Shown: positions 8,245-17,139, numbered from the stretch's first letter. The stretch: 64,000 bases of DNA from Amycolatopsis antarctica (GCF_002262875.1 NZ_NKYE01000005.1:308562-372561); one strand, 5' to 3'. Numbers and translations are program-made. Notes: a model not told the origin generated them from the letters alone.

Positions 8245-8517
8245 CTAACCCCGGCTCCGACGGGGGCGCAGCTTGGCTGCCCTTCCGCCCAGCCTGCGCA
8301 GCCTGAACATCTCGAGCGCGCGGCCGATGCCGTGGCCGTAGAGGGCTCGCACCTCGTTGGGCTGAGCCTGTTCGAGGAACTCCTCGACCTCTTCCTCCTG
8401 CACGGCGACGTTCTTCAGCCTGCTCTCCACCCGTTCCATGAACAGCGCGAAGAACATGATCACCAGCGGGACCACGATGACGAACCAAACAGTCATTGAC
8501 TCCAGATCCTCGCTCAT
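8245..8517 (-). CDS. Small single-pass membrane protein (Rv3675-like position)
   Basis: 90 residues. It has one hydrophobic segment near the N-terminus (MTVWFVIVVPLVIMFFALFM), then an acidic coiled stretch (EEEVEEFLEQAQ) and an Arg/Lys-rich C-terminus. It occupies the position of the small membrane protein Rv3675, between crp and nth in mycobacteria, and is divergent from nth. No enzymatic motif is present. The ATG gives the only start that places the membrane segment at the N-terminus. The function is unknown. Confidence 0.75.
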   Translation of the reverse strand: MSEDLESMTVWFVIVVPLVIMFFALFMERVESRLKNVAVQEEEVEEFLEQAQPNEVRALYGHGIGRALEMFRLRRLGGRAAKLRPRRSRG

Positions 8518-8616
8518 GGCGGATCGATCTTTGCGCCGGGCCGGCGGTTGGCGTGTCGGTGCGCCGGAGACGGCTTGGCGGATGACACTCGAACCTTGGT
8601 CCTCGGACGGCGCCCG

Positions 8617-8622
8617 TAGGCT
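8617..8622 (+). promoter_or_regulatory. -10 element of leaderless nth operon
   Basis: TAGGCT, then 6 nt, then the GTG start of nth. It drives the nth-tlpA-Nudix-marP operon. Confidence 0.6.
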
Positions 8623-8628
8623 AGCGGG

Positions 8629-9411
8629 GTGCCGCCCCGTGCCAGAAACGCCCCCCGAAAGGGTGCCGCCCGCGCTCGCTCCGTCGAGAGCGAGAGCAGG
8701 CTCGCATTGGTCAGACGCGCCCGGCGGATGAAACGTTGCCTCGACGAGGCCTATCCGGACGCGCACTGCGAACTCGACTTCGGTACCCCGCTCGATCTGG
8801 TGGCCGCGGTGATCCTGTCCGCGCAGTGCACCGACGAGCGCGTCAACCAGGTCACCCCCGCGCTTTTCGCCCGTTACCCGAGGGCCGAGGACTACGCGGG
8901 CGCGGACCGTGCCGAGCTGGAGGAGCTGATCCGCTCGACGGGCTTCTACCGCAACAAGGCCACCTCGCTGCTGGGGCTGGGCGCGGCGCTGGTCGAACGC
9001 TTCGACGGCGAGGTGCCCGGCAGGCTGGCCGAGCTGGTGACCCTGCCCGGCGTCGGCCGGAAGACGGCGAACGTCGTGCTGGGCGAGGCCTTCGACGTCC
9101 CCGGCATCACCGTCGACACCCACTTCGGCAGGCTGGTCCGCCGCTGGGGCTGGACGGAGCTCGACGATCCGGTGAAGGTCGAGCACGCGATCGGCGAGCT
9201 GATCCCGCGCAAGGAGTGGACGATGCTGTCCCACCGCGTGATCTTCCACGGCAGGCGGGTCTGCCACTCCCGCAAACCTGCTTGCGGCGCCTGCCCGCTG
9301 GCCCGCGACTGCCCGTCGTTCGGCACCGGGCCGACCGAGTTCGACGAGGCCGCGAAGCTGGTGAAGGGCGCGGAGCGGGAACACCTGCTGGCGATGGTGG
9401 GGGACCGTTGA
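8629..9411 (+). CDS. nth: Endonuclease III
   Basis: 260 residues. It is a DNA glycosylase/AP lyase that removes oxidised pyrimidines. The helix-hairpin-helix [14 protein letters not shown] carries the catalytic Lys, and [10 protein letters not shown] carries the catalytic Asp. The [4Fe-4S] cluster is C-x6-C-x2-C-x5-C ([17 protein letters not shown]). The N-terminus is extended by about 30 basic residues compared with E. coli Nth, as in other actinobacteria. The GTG is preceded by a leaderless promoter. Its stop overlaps the TTG of tlpA. Confidence 0.96.
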   Translation: MPPRARNAPRKGAARARSVESESRLALVRRARRMKRCLDEAYPDAHCELDFGTPLDLVAAVILSAQCTDERVNQVTPALFARYPRAEDYAGADRAELEELIRSTGFYRNKATSLLGLGAALVERFDGEVPGRLAELVTLPGVGRKTANVVLGEAFDVPGITVDTHFGRLVRRWGWTELDDPVKVEHAIGELIPRKEWTMLSHRVIFHGRRVCHSRKPACGACPLARDCPSFGTGPTEFDEAAKLVKGAEREHLLAMVGDR

Positions 9412-10013
9412 CCACCCCGGTCAAGTGGGCCCTCGCCGCCGCGGTGCTGGCGCTCGCGCTGATCGTGGCGCTGCTGCCGCGCGAGGACCGTCCGCCCGCG
9501 TCCGCGGGCCCGGAGGTCGCCGGGCTGGCCGAGGCCCGTTCCGCCGCCGCGCTGCCACCGTGCCCCACGGCCGGCCCGGTCACCGGTCTCGGCGGCGTGC
9601 CCTCGACCTGCCTCGGCGACGGAACCGAGGTGGATCTGGGCGCGGTGCTGGGCGGACGGCCGACGCTGGTGAACGTGTGGGCGACCTGGTGCCCGCCGTG
9701 CAAGGAGGAGTTGCCGGTGCTGGCGGCGTACGCGGCCGGGCAGGGGGCGATCCCGGTGCTGACCGTCCAGGTGGCCAGCGATCCGGCGGACGGCCTGGAG
9801 TTGCTGTCCGCGCTGGGCGTGCGCCTGCCGACGGTGCACGACGGCGACGGGGGTTCCGGTCCGGTACGCACCGCGCTGCGGGTGCCGCCGAACCTGCCCG
9901 CGTCCTACCTGGTCGGTGCGGACGGGCAGCCCCGGTTGATCGAGGAGCCGCGCCTGTTCACCGATCCGGCGGAGGTCGAGGCGGCGGTGGCGAGGCTGGG
10001 AGCGACGGCGTGA
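9408..10013 (+). CDS. TlpA-like membrane-anchored thioredoxin
   Basis: 201 residues. An N-terminal membrane anchor (about residues 5-24) is followed by an extracytoplasmic thioredoxin fold with the active site WCPPC (about residues 94-98), as in TlpA/ResA proteins that reduce disulfides in cytochrome c maturation or envelope proteins. Two further Cys residues lie before the fold (PPCPT and STCLG). I chose the TTG at 9408: it overlaps the nth stop as TTGA and no ATG or GTG precedes the membrane anchor in this frame. The ortholog position is Rv3673c. Confidence 0.88.
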   Translation: MTTPVKWALAAAVLALALIVALLPREDRPPASAGPEVAGLAEARSAAALPPCPTAGPVTGLGGVPSTCLGDGTEVDLGAVLGGRPTLVNVWATWCPPCKEELPVLAAYAAGQGAIPVLTVQVASDPADGLELLSALGVRLPTVHDGDGGSGPVRTALRVPPNLPASYLVGADGQPRLIEEPRLFTDPAEVEAAVARLGATA

Positions 10014-10038
10014 CGCCCACGGACGCGGCGGTGCCGCG

Positions 10039-10767
10039 ATGACGGCCGAGGTGGCGGGCCCGCTGGTCGGGCTGGACGAGGTGCCCGACTGGTTGCGTCC
10101 GCTGGTCGCCGGCAGCACCGGACTCGACTCCTCGGTGTTCACCCGGCTGCGTCCGCCCGCCGGTGCGTCCACCCGGCCCGCGGCGGTACTGGTCCTGCTG
10201 GGCGACGAGGGCGCGGGCTCGCACGGTCCGGACGTCCTGCTGCAACTGCGCGCGGACACGCTCGGCTCGCACGCGGGGCAGGTGTCGTTCCCCGGCGGCG
10301 GTGCGGAGGCCGGCGACGAGAGTCCGGTGGCGACGGCGCTGCGCGAGGCGCAGGAGGAGACCGGCGTGGACCCGGCGGGGGTGGAACCACTGGCCGCGCT
10401 GCCCGAGCTGTACGTACCGGTGTCCGGTTTCGCCGTGACGCCGGTGCTCGCGCACTGGCACCGGAGTTCACCGGTGCACGCGGTGGATCCGGCCGAGACG
10501 GCGGCGGTGGCTCGGGTCCCGATCGCCGATCTGGTCGATCCGGCGAACCGGTTCCAGGTCCGGCTGGCGGCCCGCGGCTGGCGCGGCCCTGCCTTCGAGG
10601 CGGGCGGGTTGTTCGTCTGGGGTTTCACCGCGGGCCTGCTCGCGGGGCTGCTGCGGCTCGGTGGCTGGGAGCGGGAATGGGACCGCGAGGACGTGCGCGA
10701 GCTTGACGTAGCGTTGGCCGCGCACGAGGCGCGGGTGCGGGCCGTGCGCGACGAGGAGAGTGGGTAG
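10039..10767 (+). CDS. Nudix CoA pyrophosphatase-like protein
   Basis: 242 residues. It has a CoA-type Nudix signature: SHAGQVSFPGGG is the UPF0035-like CoA motif, and GGGAEAGDESPVATALREAQEETGV is a complete Nudix box with all metal-binding Glu residues. Homologues hydrolyse CoA or acyl-CoA to 4'-phosphopantetheine and 3',5'-ADP. It lies 25 nt after tlpA and 5 nt before marP in the nth operon, the same order as Rv3672c. Specific activity is inferred from the motif, not demonstrated. Confidence 0.9.
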   Translation: MTAEVAGPLVGLDEVPDWLRPLVAGSTGLDSSVFTRLRPPAGASTRPAAVLVLLGDEGAGSHGPDVLLQLRADTLGSHAGQVSFPGGGAEAGDESPVATALREAQEETGVDPAGVEPLAALPELYVPVSGFAVTPVLAHWHRSSPVHAVDPAETAAVARVPIADLVDPANRFQVRLAARGWRGPAFEAGGLFVWGFTAGLLAGLLRLGGWEREWDREDVRELDVALAAHEARVRAVRDEESG

Positions 10768-10772
10768 CGGGC

Positions 10773-11957
10773 TTGAACTGGGTCGACCTGCTGGTGGTGC
10801 TGCTGGCCGTGCTGGCCGCGATCTCCGGTGCCCGTCAGGGCGTCGTCGTCGCGCTGCCCGCGTTCATCGGCGTGATCGTGGGCGCGATCGCCGGAATCAG
10901 ACTGGCGCCGGTGGTGGTCGACATCTTCGAGCACCCGGCGGCGAAGGTCGCGTTCGCGGTGGGCACGGTGTTCTTCCTGGTGGCGCTGGGCGAAGCCGTC
11001 GGCGTGTGGATCGGGCACAAGATCAAACGCCGGATCTCCTCGCCGAAACTGTCCGGTGTGGACAATGCGTTCGGCGCGGTGGTGCAGGGCCTCGTGGTGT
11101 TCGTCGTGGCGTGGATCGTCGCGCTCCCGCTGACCAGTGTCGCGGGCCTGCCGGGGCTGGCGGCGGCGATCAACAACTCGAAGGTGCTCGGCGGCGTCAA
11201 CTCGGTGATGCCGGATTCGGCGCAGGGACTGTCCGACGATCTGCGGCAGCTACTGGACGTCTCCGGCTTCCCGGCCATCGTGGCCCCGTTCCAGCAGGCG
11301 CCGATCGGCGAGATCGAACCGCCGGACGCCGCGCTGCAGAACAGCGGGACGGTCCGCGAGTTGAGTGACAGCGTGCTGAAGATCCGTGGCACGGCACCGT
11401 CGTGCTCGCGGGCACTGGAGGGGTCCGGTTTCGTCGTCGGCGAGCAGCGGGTGATGACGAACGCGCACGTGGTCGCCGGCACCGAGGACGTCGCGGTGGA
11501 GACCCGCAACGGCAACCTGACCGCCAGGGTCGTCTACTTCGACGCGAACACCGACGTCGCGATCCTGGCCGTGCCGCGGTTGCGGGCGACGCCGCTGGAG
11601 TTCGCGCCGGGGGTGGCGCAGTCCGGGGACAGTGCGATCGTGCTGGGGTATCCGCTGGACGGCCCGTACATCGCCTCGCCTGCCCGGGTCCGCCAGCGCA
11701 CGACACTGAACGGCCCGGACATCTACGACGCGAACACCGTGCAGCGGGACGTGTTCACCGTGCGCGGCGAGGTACGCAGCGGGAACTCGGGTGGGCCGAT
11801 GGTCGATCCGCAGGGCCGTGTCATCGGCGTCGTGTTCGGTGCGGCGGTTGAGGATCCGGAGACCGGCTTCACGCTGACGGCCGACGAGGTGCGTCCGGAG
11901 GCCATGGTGGCGGCGGAGTTCACCTCACCGGTCGAGACCGGGCCCTGCACGCCGTAG
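10773..11957 (+). CDS. marP: MarP-like membrane serine protease
   Basis: 394 residues. Four hydrophobic segments in residues 1-125 (colicin-V-production-like region) are followed by a linker and a periplasmic trypsin-like domain with His232 (TNAHVV), Asp261 (NTDVAIL) and Ser339 (SGNSGGP). Two Cys residues at about 211 and 392 fit the disulfide seen in MarP. In M. tuberculosis MarP (Rv3671c) maintains pH homeostasis under acid and oxidative stress. The TTG start (LNWVDLLVV) is the only one compatible with the full first membrane segment. Translation is probably coupled to the upstream Nudix gene, 5 nt away. Confidence 0.93.
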   Translation: MNWVDLLVVLLAVLAAISGARQGVVVALPAFIGVIVGAIAGIRLAPVVVDIFEHPAAKVAFAVGTVFFLVALGEAVGVWIGHKIKRRISSPKLSGVDNAFGAVVQGLVVFVVAWIVALPLTSVAGLPGLAAAINNSKVLGGVNSVMPDSAQGLSDDLRQLLDVSGFPAIVAPFQQAPIGEIEPPDAALQNSGTVRELSDSVLKIRGTAPSCSRALEGSGFVVGEQRVMTNAHVVAGTEDVAVETRNGNLTARVVYFDANTDVAILAVPRLRATPLEFAPGVAQSGDSAIVLGYPLDGPYIASPARVRQRTTLNGPDIYDANTVQRDVFTVRGEVRSGNSGGPMVDPQGRVIGVVFGAAVEDPETGFTLTADEVRPEAMVAAEFTSPVETGPCTP

Positions 11958-11976
11958 GTGGTGCGGCGGGCGTCCT

Positions 11977-12912
11977 TCAGTGGGCGAGGAAGTCCAGCAG
12001 GGCGGCGGCGGTGCGGTCCGGTGCTTCGAGATGCGGGAAGTGGCCGACGCCGTCCAGCGTCTCGAAGCGGGACCGGGGGCCGAGCCATGGCGCCGAGGCA
12101 CGCGCCGTCGCGGGCAGCACGCAGGGATCCAGCGCACCGTGCAGTTGCAGTACGGGTACGTCGACCCGTTCGCGCACGGCGTCGGTGAAGCGCCTGCCCT
12201 CACCGCGGAACTGTGCGCGGAACGCCCAGCGGTAGTACTCCAGCGCGCTGTGCGCCACTCCTGGAATGAGCATGGCCTCGCGGAACTTCGTTGCCACCTC
12301 GGCGAAATCGGCCGTGTTCGTCCACTGTGGACCGGACCAGGCGCGGAGCAGTTCGCCGAGGGCGGCGGCACCGTCCTTGGTCAGGCCGCGCTCCGGCGAC
12401 TTCGGGATCTGGAAACGGAAGAGGTGGCCGAGCGCGCGCGCCTGGTTGTCCGGCCCGCGGCGCAGGGGGGTGTGCGCGGTGGCCGCGCGCAGTGCCAGCG
12501 GGTGAGCGCCGCCGAGCACCGATACCGACCGGACGACGCGGGGATGCAGCGAGGCGGCCGTCCACGCGGTCATGCCGCCCCAGGCGTGACCGACGAGGTG
12601 TGCCCTGCGTTCGCCGAGGGAGCGGATCAGCCCGACGACATCGCCCGCCAGCGTCCAGGCGTCGTACCCGCGCGGCGGCTTGTCCGAGTCGCCGTACCCG
12701 CGCAGATCGGCGGCGACGACCCGGTATCCGGCCTCGGCCAGCACCGGGATCTGCGCCCGCCAGGTCCACCAGAACTCGCCGAAACCGTGCAGCAGCAGCA
12801 CCATCGGCCCGCTGCCCGCCTCGGCGACGTGCAGCCTTATCCCGTTCGCGGAGACGTCACGATGCGTCCAGGGCCCGTCGATCCGGACGCTGGACGGATC
12901 GGGAGCCCGCAC
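11977..12912 (-). CDS. Alpha/beta hydrolase, EphE-like, nucleophile replaced by Ala
   Basis: 311 residues. The fold is clear: the oxyanion motif LLHGFGEFWWTW, an acid loop LHGALDPCV and a catalytic His in GVGHFPHLEAP. The nucleophile elbow reads VGHAWGGM: Ala110 stands where epoxide hydrolases have Asp and esterases have Ser. Position and similarity match EphE (Rv3670). The protein may be non-catalytic or use another residue. The GTG at 12912 is chosen from alignment of the N-terminal segment with EphE and lies 11 nt after the holin-like gene. Convergent with marP. Confidence 0.85.
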   Translation of the reverse strand: MRAPDPSSVRIDGPWTHRDVSANGIRLHVAEAGSGPMVLLLHGFGEFWWTWRAQIPVLAEAGYRVVAADLRGYGDSDKPPRGYDAWTLAGDVVGLIRSLGERRAHLVGHAWGGMTAWTAASLHPRVVRSVSVLGGAHPLALRAATAHTPLRRGPDNQARALGHLFRFQIPKSPERGLTKDGAAALGELLRAWSGPQWTNTADFAEVATKFREAMLIPGVAHSALEYYRWAFRAQFRGEGRRFTDAVRERVDVPVLQLHGALDPCVLPATARASAPWLGPRSRFETLDGVGHFPHLEAPDRTAAALLDFLAH

Positions 12913-12923
12913 CAGCCCCGCGC

Positions 12924-13463
12924 TCAGGCGCGCGGAGCGGGACGGGGCACCGGCGGAACGGTCTCCGGCAGCGGCGGGAGCCCGTCGAGTTCCGGCTGCG
13001 GCTTGTGCGGCTTGAGCGCCGCGGCGGTGTCCTTGACGCTCGAGATGGTCCGCTCGGGTGCCCGGATCTTCTTCACCTTGCGATAGCCGAGCAGGCCGAA
13101 CAGCCCGGCGATGACCAGCATCAGCAGGAAGACGATGCCGAACGCCGCCCAGCGCTTCAGCCACTCGCTCAGCAGTTCGCCGAGGAAAAAAAAGAAGAAG
13201 AACGAGCTGTACAGCGCGACCACGCCTGCGACGACGAAGAAGATCGAGCCTTTGATGCCCTTCTTCACCTCGCCGACGACCTCGGACTTCGCGAGCTCCA
13301 CCTCGGCCCTGACCAGGGTCGACATGTGCTGCGTTGCGTCCTTGACGAGGGAGCCGATCGACTGCCCGTTCGCGTCCGCGTTGTCGTCCGACAGGGGGAT
13401 GTAGGGCACGGCCCCCATGCCGTCGGTGTCCTTGAGTTCGTGCTTGGGGCTGCTCACGCGCAT
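12924..13463 (-). CDS. Phage-holin-superfamily-like membrane protein (Rv3669-like)
   Basis: 179 residues. An amphipathic N-terminal region (SIGSLVKDATQHMSTLVRAEVELAKSE) is followed by two membrane segments joined by a short loop, then a Pro-rich basic C-terminus. This is the pattern of DUF1469 / holin-3-6-type proteins found in actinobacteria. It sits where Rv3669 lies, upstream of the EphE-like gene. The first membrane segment contains six consecutive Phe residues encoded across an 8-A run (plus strand 13186-13193), unusual for this GC-rich genome. The function is unknown; it is not a phage lysis gene by context. Confidence 0.8.
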   Translation of the reverse strand: MRVSSPKHELKDTDGMGAVPYIPLSDDNADANGQSIGSLVKDATQHMSTLVRAEVELAKSEVVGEVKKGIKGSIFFVVAGVVALYSSFFFFFFLGELLSEWLKRWAAFGIVFLLMLVIAGLFGLLGYRKVKKIRAPERTISSVKDTAAALKPHKPQPELDGLPPLPETVPPVPRPAPRA

Positions 13464-13514
13464 ATCGTGCCACGTGTCGCCGGGAGGGGCTCGATGGGCG
13501 CGCGGGTCACGCCG

Positions 13515-14750
13515 CTATGTCGATAAGTCGTCCGCGAGCCGGTGTGCGCGACCGCGCCGCAGGAGCAACGCGGCGGCCGCGAGCGAGGCGAACGCGGAGG
13601 CGATCAGTACCGCGGCCTTGGCTTCCTCTGCGGCGTCCGGTGGCAGCGCCAGCTCCGCGATCAGCAGGCTGACGGTGAAGCCGACGCCGCCGAGAACAGC
13701 GAGCGCGGCGATGTCCCGCCAGTACACCCCGTCCGGTCTGCCAGCCAGCCCGAGCCGCACGGCCAGCCAGCTCGCCCCGAAGATCCCGATCAGCTTGCCG
13801 CCGACCAGCCCCGCCATCACGGCCAGCGGGATCGGGTTGGTGAACACCGCGCCGAGCGCCTCGCCGTTCACCGAGATCCCGGCGGCGAACAGGGCGAACA
13901 CCGGCACGGCCAGTCCGGCGGACCAGGGCTGTAACCGGTGTTCCAGTCGTACCGAGGGCGCGCGCTCCTCGCCGTCGTCCGGGCGAACACGGGTCAGCAG
14001 GCCGAGGGCGACGCCCGCGATCGTCGCGTGGATGCCGGTGGAGTGCACGGCCACCCAGGTGATCACGGCGAGCGGAACGTAGAGCCACCATGCCCGCACC
14101 CGGCGGTGCTGAAGGTAGGCGTAGAGCGCCAGTGCCGCGACCGCGACCGCGGCGGCGACCAGATCGAAGCCGGCGGTGAACACGATCGCGATCACCAGGA
14201 TGGCGCCCAGATCGTCCACCACCGCCAGCGACAGCAGGAAGACGCGCGCGCCGGTGGGCAGCGCGGACGCGGTCACCGCGAGCACCCCGAGCGCGAACGC
14301 GATGTCGGTGGCCATCGGAATGGCCCAGGCCTTTTCGTAGCCGGGCTCGCCCCAGGCCACGGCCAGCGCGATCACCGCGGGCACGATCATCCCGCCGATC
14401 GCCGCGAGGACCGGCAGCGCGGCCTTCCTGAGCTGGGACAGCTCGCCGACCACGAGTTCGCGTTTGAGTTCCAGTCCCACCACGAAGAAGAACAGCGCGA
14501 GCAGGCCGTCCTTGGCCCAGGTGCCGACGGTGAGGTTCAGGTGCAGGAACTCCGGCCCGAGTTCGGTGTCGCGGACGGCGCGGTAGAAGTCGGCGAGGCC
14601 GGAGTTGGCCAGCAGCAGCGCGATCGCGGTGGCGACGAGCAGGATGATCCCGCCGGTCGTCTCGGTACGCAGATACCGGGCGAACTCGCTGGCCGCCCGG
14701 GTGGCGCGGCCGCGCGGGTCGGCGTCGTCCTGGCCGGGGGAATTGCTCAC
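13515..14750 (-). CDS. nhaA: Na+/H+ antiporter NhaA
   Basis: 411 residues with about twelve membrane segments. It has the NhaA hallmarks PMATDIAFALGVL and SLAVVDDLGAILVIA, where the two adjacent Asp residues bind Na+ or H+. KDGLLALFFFVVGLELKRE is the conserved TM2 region. It expels sodium in exchange for protons and supports alkaline and salt tolerance. The GTG start at 14750 is preceded by an AGGAG Shine-Dalgarno. It is transcribed divergently from the POT transporter. Confidence 0.95.
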   Translation of the reverse strand: MSNSPGQDDADPRGRATRAASEFARYLRTETTGGIILLVATAIALLLANSGLADFYRAVRDTELGPEFLHLNLTVGTWAKDGLLALFFFVVGLELKRELVVGELSQLRKAALPVLAAIGGMIVPAVIALAVAWGEPGYEKAWAIPMATDIAFALGVLAVTASALPTGARVFLLSLAVVDDLGAILVIAIVFTAGFDLVAAAVAVAALALYAYLQHRRVRAWWLYVPLAVITWVAVHSTGIHATIAGVALGLLTRVRPDDGEERAPSVRLEHRLQPWSAGLAVPVFALFAAGISVNGEALGAVFTNPIPLAVMAGLVGGKLIGIFGASWLAVRLGLAGRPDGVYWRDIAALAVLGGVGFTVSLLIAELALPPDAAEEAKAAVLIASAFASLAAAALLLRRGRAHRLADDLST

Positions 14751-14889
14751 GTGCGCTCCTGAAAACGGGGTCGGCGAACTCTGTTGCCGACCAGACTTCC
14801 CGGCGCTCCGTTGGTCTTCACCCTACCCGCACACTCTCGCTGACCTGGCCCCGGTGCGACGAACGGTGGAATCCCGGCGTATCGGACGA

Positions 14890-14933
14890 GGACCGAACCG
14901 TCCGAACGGTCGGTCCGAGAAGGCTCCTACGAT
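14890..14933 (+). promoter_or_regulatory. Inverted repeat and -10 upstream of POT transporter
   Basis: GGACCGAACCGT (14890-14901) and AACGGTCGGTCC (14905-14916) form an imperfect inverted repeat centred about 30 nt upstream of a TACGAT -10 (14928-14933). It could be the site of a dimeric regulator of the peptide transporter or of divergent nhaA. Confidence 0.4.
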
Positions 14934-14974
14934 GCCCGAGGACGCAACATGTCTGAACCAGAGGGAGTGGCACT

Positions 14975-16429
14975 TTGGGTACCTCGGCCGGGACACAGGA
15001 CAAACAATTCCTCGGGCAGCCACGCGGGCTGGCCAACCTGTTCGGCGTGGAGATGTGGGAACGCTTCTCCTTCTACGGCATGCAGGGGATCCTGACGATC
15101 TACCTGTACTACTCGTCCACCGAGGGCGGTCTCGGCCTCGAGCAGGCGACCGCCGCGGGAATCGTGGGCGCGTACGGCGGACTGGTCTACCTGTCCACCA
15201 TCATCGGCGCCTGGGTCGCCGACCGGCTCCTCGGCGCGGAGCGCACCCTCTTCTACAGCGCCGTTCTCATCATGGCCGGGCACATCAGCCTGGCCGTGCT
15301 CCCCGGTTTCCTCGGCGTCGGAGTGGGCCTGGTGGCGGTGGCCGTCGGCAGTGGCGGGCTGAAGGCGAACGCCACCACGCTGGTCGGCGGGCTCTACGCG
15401 AAGGACGACGAACGCCGGGACGCCGGGTTCACCATCTTCTACGTGGGCGTCAACATCGGTTCGTTCCTCGGGCCGCTGCTGACCGGGCTCGCGCAGAAGG
15501 AACTCGGCTTCCACTTCGGCTTCGGACTCGCCGCGATCGGCATGGCCGCCGGGCTGGTCCAGTACGCGATCGGCCGCCGGAACCTCGGTGAGGAGGCCGG
15601 GCGGGTGCCCAACCCCCTGCCCGCCGCGAAGCGCGTGCCCCTCGCCGTCGCCGCTCTCGCGGTGGTCGCGCTGATCCTGGTCGTGGTCCTCACCGGTCTC
15701 GTCACGGCGGACAACCTCGCCAACGTCGTCACCGGCGTGATCATCGCCGCCACGATCGTCTACTTCGGAGTGATTCTCAGCAGCAAGCAGGTCACCGCGG
15801 TGGAACGCAAGCGGGTGTACTCCTTCATCCCGATGTTCGTTGCCAGCGCGGCGTTCTTCTCGCTGTACCAGCAGCAGTTCACCGCGGTGACGATCTACAC
15901 CGACGAGCGGCTGGACCGGAACATCTTCGGCTGGGAGATGCCGGTGAGCTGGATCAACGCGATCAACCCGGTGTTCATCATCCTGCTCGCCGGGGTGTTC
16001 GTGACACTGTGGACGAAGCTCGGCCCTCGTCAGCCCTCGACGCCGATCAAGTTCGCCATGGCCAACGTGATCATGGGCGTGGCGTTCCTGATGTTCCTGC
16101 CCGCATCGGGCGGCAGTGGCAACACGACGCCGTTGATCCTGATGATCGCGATCCTGTTGGTGTTCACCATCGCGGAACTGCTGCTCTCCCCGGTCGGGCT
16201 CTCGCTGTCGACGAAGCTGGCACCCGAGGCGTTCCGCAGCCAGATGGTCGCGCTGAACTACCTTTCGGTGGCACTGGGAACCTCGATGTCCGGCGTGCTG
16301 GCGGAGTTCTACTCGCCGGAGGACGAGTTCGCCTACTTCGGCGTTCTCGGCGTGGCCTCGATCGTCATCGGTGTGCTCCTGGCCGGTGGCAGCAAGTTCA
16401 TCGGCCGCCTGATGGGCGGGATTCGCTGA
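14975..16429 (+). CDS. POT/PTR family proton-coupled oligopeptide transporter
   Basis: 484 residues. It has the ExxER proton-coupling motif (EMWERFSFYGM) and the PTR2 signature region (GGLKANATTLVGGLY, FTIFYVGVNIGSFLGPLL). Twelve to fourteen membrane segments are predicted. It imports di- and tripeptides with protons. The TTG at 14975 is chosen because GAGGGAG lies 7 nt upstream and the next residues, GTSAGTQDKQFLGQPRGLANLFGVE, match the usual N-terminus. It ends in two strong hairpins. Confidence 0.93.
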   Translation: MGTSAGTQDKQFLGQPRGLANLFGVEMWERFSFYGMQGILTIYLYYSSTEGGLGLEQATAAGIVGAYGGLVYLSTIIGAWVADRLLGAERTLFYSAVLIMAGHISLAVLPGFLGVGVGLVAVAVGSGGLKANATTLVGGLYAKDDERRDAGFTIFYVGVNIGSFLGPLLTGLAQKELGFHFGFGLAAIGMAAGLVQYAIGRRNLGEEAGRVPNPLPAAKRVPLAVAALAVVALILVVVLTGLVTADNLANVVTGVIIAATIVYFGVILSSKQVTAVERKRVYSFIPMFVASAAFFSLYQQQFTAVTIYTDERLDRNIFGWEMPVSWINAINPVFIILLAGVFVTLWTKLGPRQPSTPIKFAMANVIMGVAFLMFLPASGGSGNTTPLILMIAILLVFTIAELLLSPVGLSLSTKLAPEAFRSQMVALNYLSVALGTSMSGVLAEFYSPEDEFAYFGVLGVASIVIGVLLAGGSKFIGRLMGGIR

Positions 16430-16443
16430 TCGGCCACCCGTAG

Positions 16444-16492
16444 ACGGGAAGAACCCGCACGGTCCACATAGGACTGTGCGGGTTCTTCCGTC
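16444..16492 (+). terminator. Terminator of POT transporter
   Basis: The arms GGAAGAACCCGCAC (16447-16460) and GTGCGGGTTCTTCC (16476-16489) are perfectly complementary around a 15-nt loop. Confidence 0.9.
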
Positions 16493-16495
16493 GTC

Positions 16496-16531
16496 GAGGC
16501 GGATACCGGTACGCGTGGCGGTATCCGCCTC
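16496..16531. terminator. Second hairpin between convergent genes
   Basis: GAGGCGGATACCG (16496-16508) and CGGTATCCGCCTC (16519-16531) are perfect arms with a 10-nt loop. It lies 24 nt beyond the stop of the minus-strand AT-hook gene and probably serves that gene. Confidence 0.85.
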
Positions 16532-16554
16532 GATCTGTGGAAATGGCCTGCTTT

Positions 16555-17007
16555 CTAGCTGTCCAGCTCGGCGAGGGCCTGCTTGGCGCGGGCCAGTTCG
16601 GCCTCGAGCTGCTCCACCTTCGCCTGTTGCTGCTCGCGTGCCGCGTCGATGACCTCGTCGATCGGGCCGGACAGCTCGGCGTGCAGCTCCTTGGCGGCGC
16701 GGGAGACCGCGGCGGCGGGCACGTCCAGGCCGCGCGCGATCCACTTGCTGCCGTGCTTGAGCTCGGCCTGCCATTCGCCGTCGGCGGTGCCGGTGACCGT
16801 GAGCGTCAGCTCCACCGTCCGGGTCTTCTTCGGGGCGGCACCCTTCGGGCGGCCACGCTTCGGCTTCTCCGACTCCGTTTCCGGGGTCGTGCCGGCGCCC
16901 TTCGCGGCGTCGGGCGTCGTCGTGTCCTCAGTCGTGCTGGCTGCGGCGCCGGGGACCTCGGTTGCCGTTTCTTCTTGCTGTGTCAAGGAATCAACGGTCG
17001 TCGTCAA
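16555..17007 (-). CDS. AT-hook-containing protein with C-terminal coiled coil
   Basis: 150 residues. A Thr/Ala/Glu-rich disordered N-terminus (1-50) leads to KPKRGRPKGAAPKKTR, a classic AT-hook core (RGRPKG). A beta-rich central part follows (VELTLTVTGTADGEWQAELKHGSKWIAR) and then a coiled coil (AAREQQQAKVEQLEAELARAKQALAELD). The AT-hook suggests minor-groove DNA binding in the manner of Lsr2-like proteins, while the central part resembles small actinobacterial proteins of unknown function. A nucleoid-associated role is inference. Confidence 0.7.
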   Translation of the reverse strand: MTTTVDSLTQQEETATEVPGAAASTTEDTTTPDAAKGAGTTPETESEKPKRGRPKGAAPKKTRTVELTLTVTGTADGEWQAELKHGSKWIARGLDVPAAAVSRAAKELHAELSGPIDEVIDAAREQQQAKVEQLEAELARAKQALAELDS

Positions 17008-17127
17008 GGTCAGCTCCCTGCCGGATGGAGATTACGGACAGGGCACAGCCTAGAACATGCGTTCGACTCCCTCTCGGGCAGGGTCGGCCGCCGAACGTAT
17101 GACCGGACTCGAACAGTCGAACTCGAC

Positions 17128-17133
17128 TATATT
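17128..17133 (+). promoter_or_regulatory. -10 element of leaderless padR-like gene
   Basis: TATATT followed by 6 nt and the ATG at 17140. The upstream TCGAAC direct repeats (17109-17122) may be an autoregulatory site. Confidence 0.65.
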
Positions 17134-17139
17134 GGCGCC

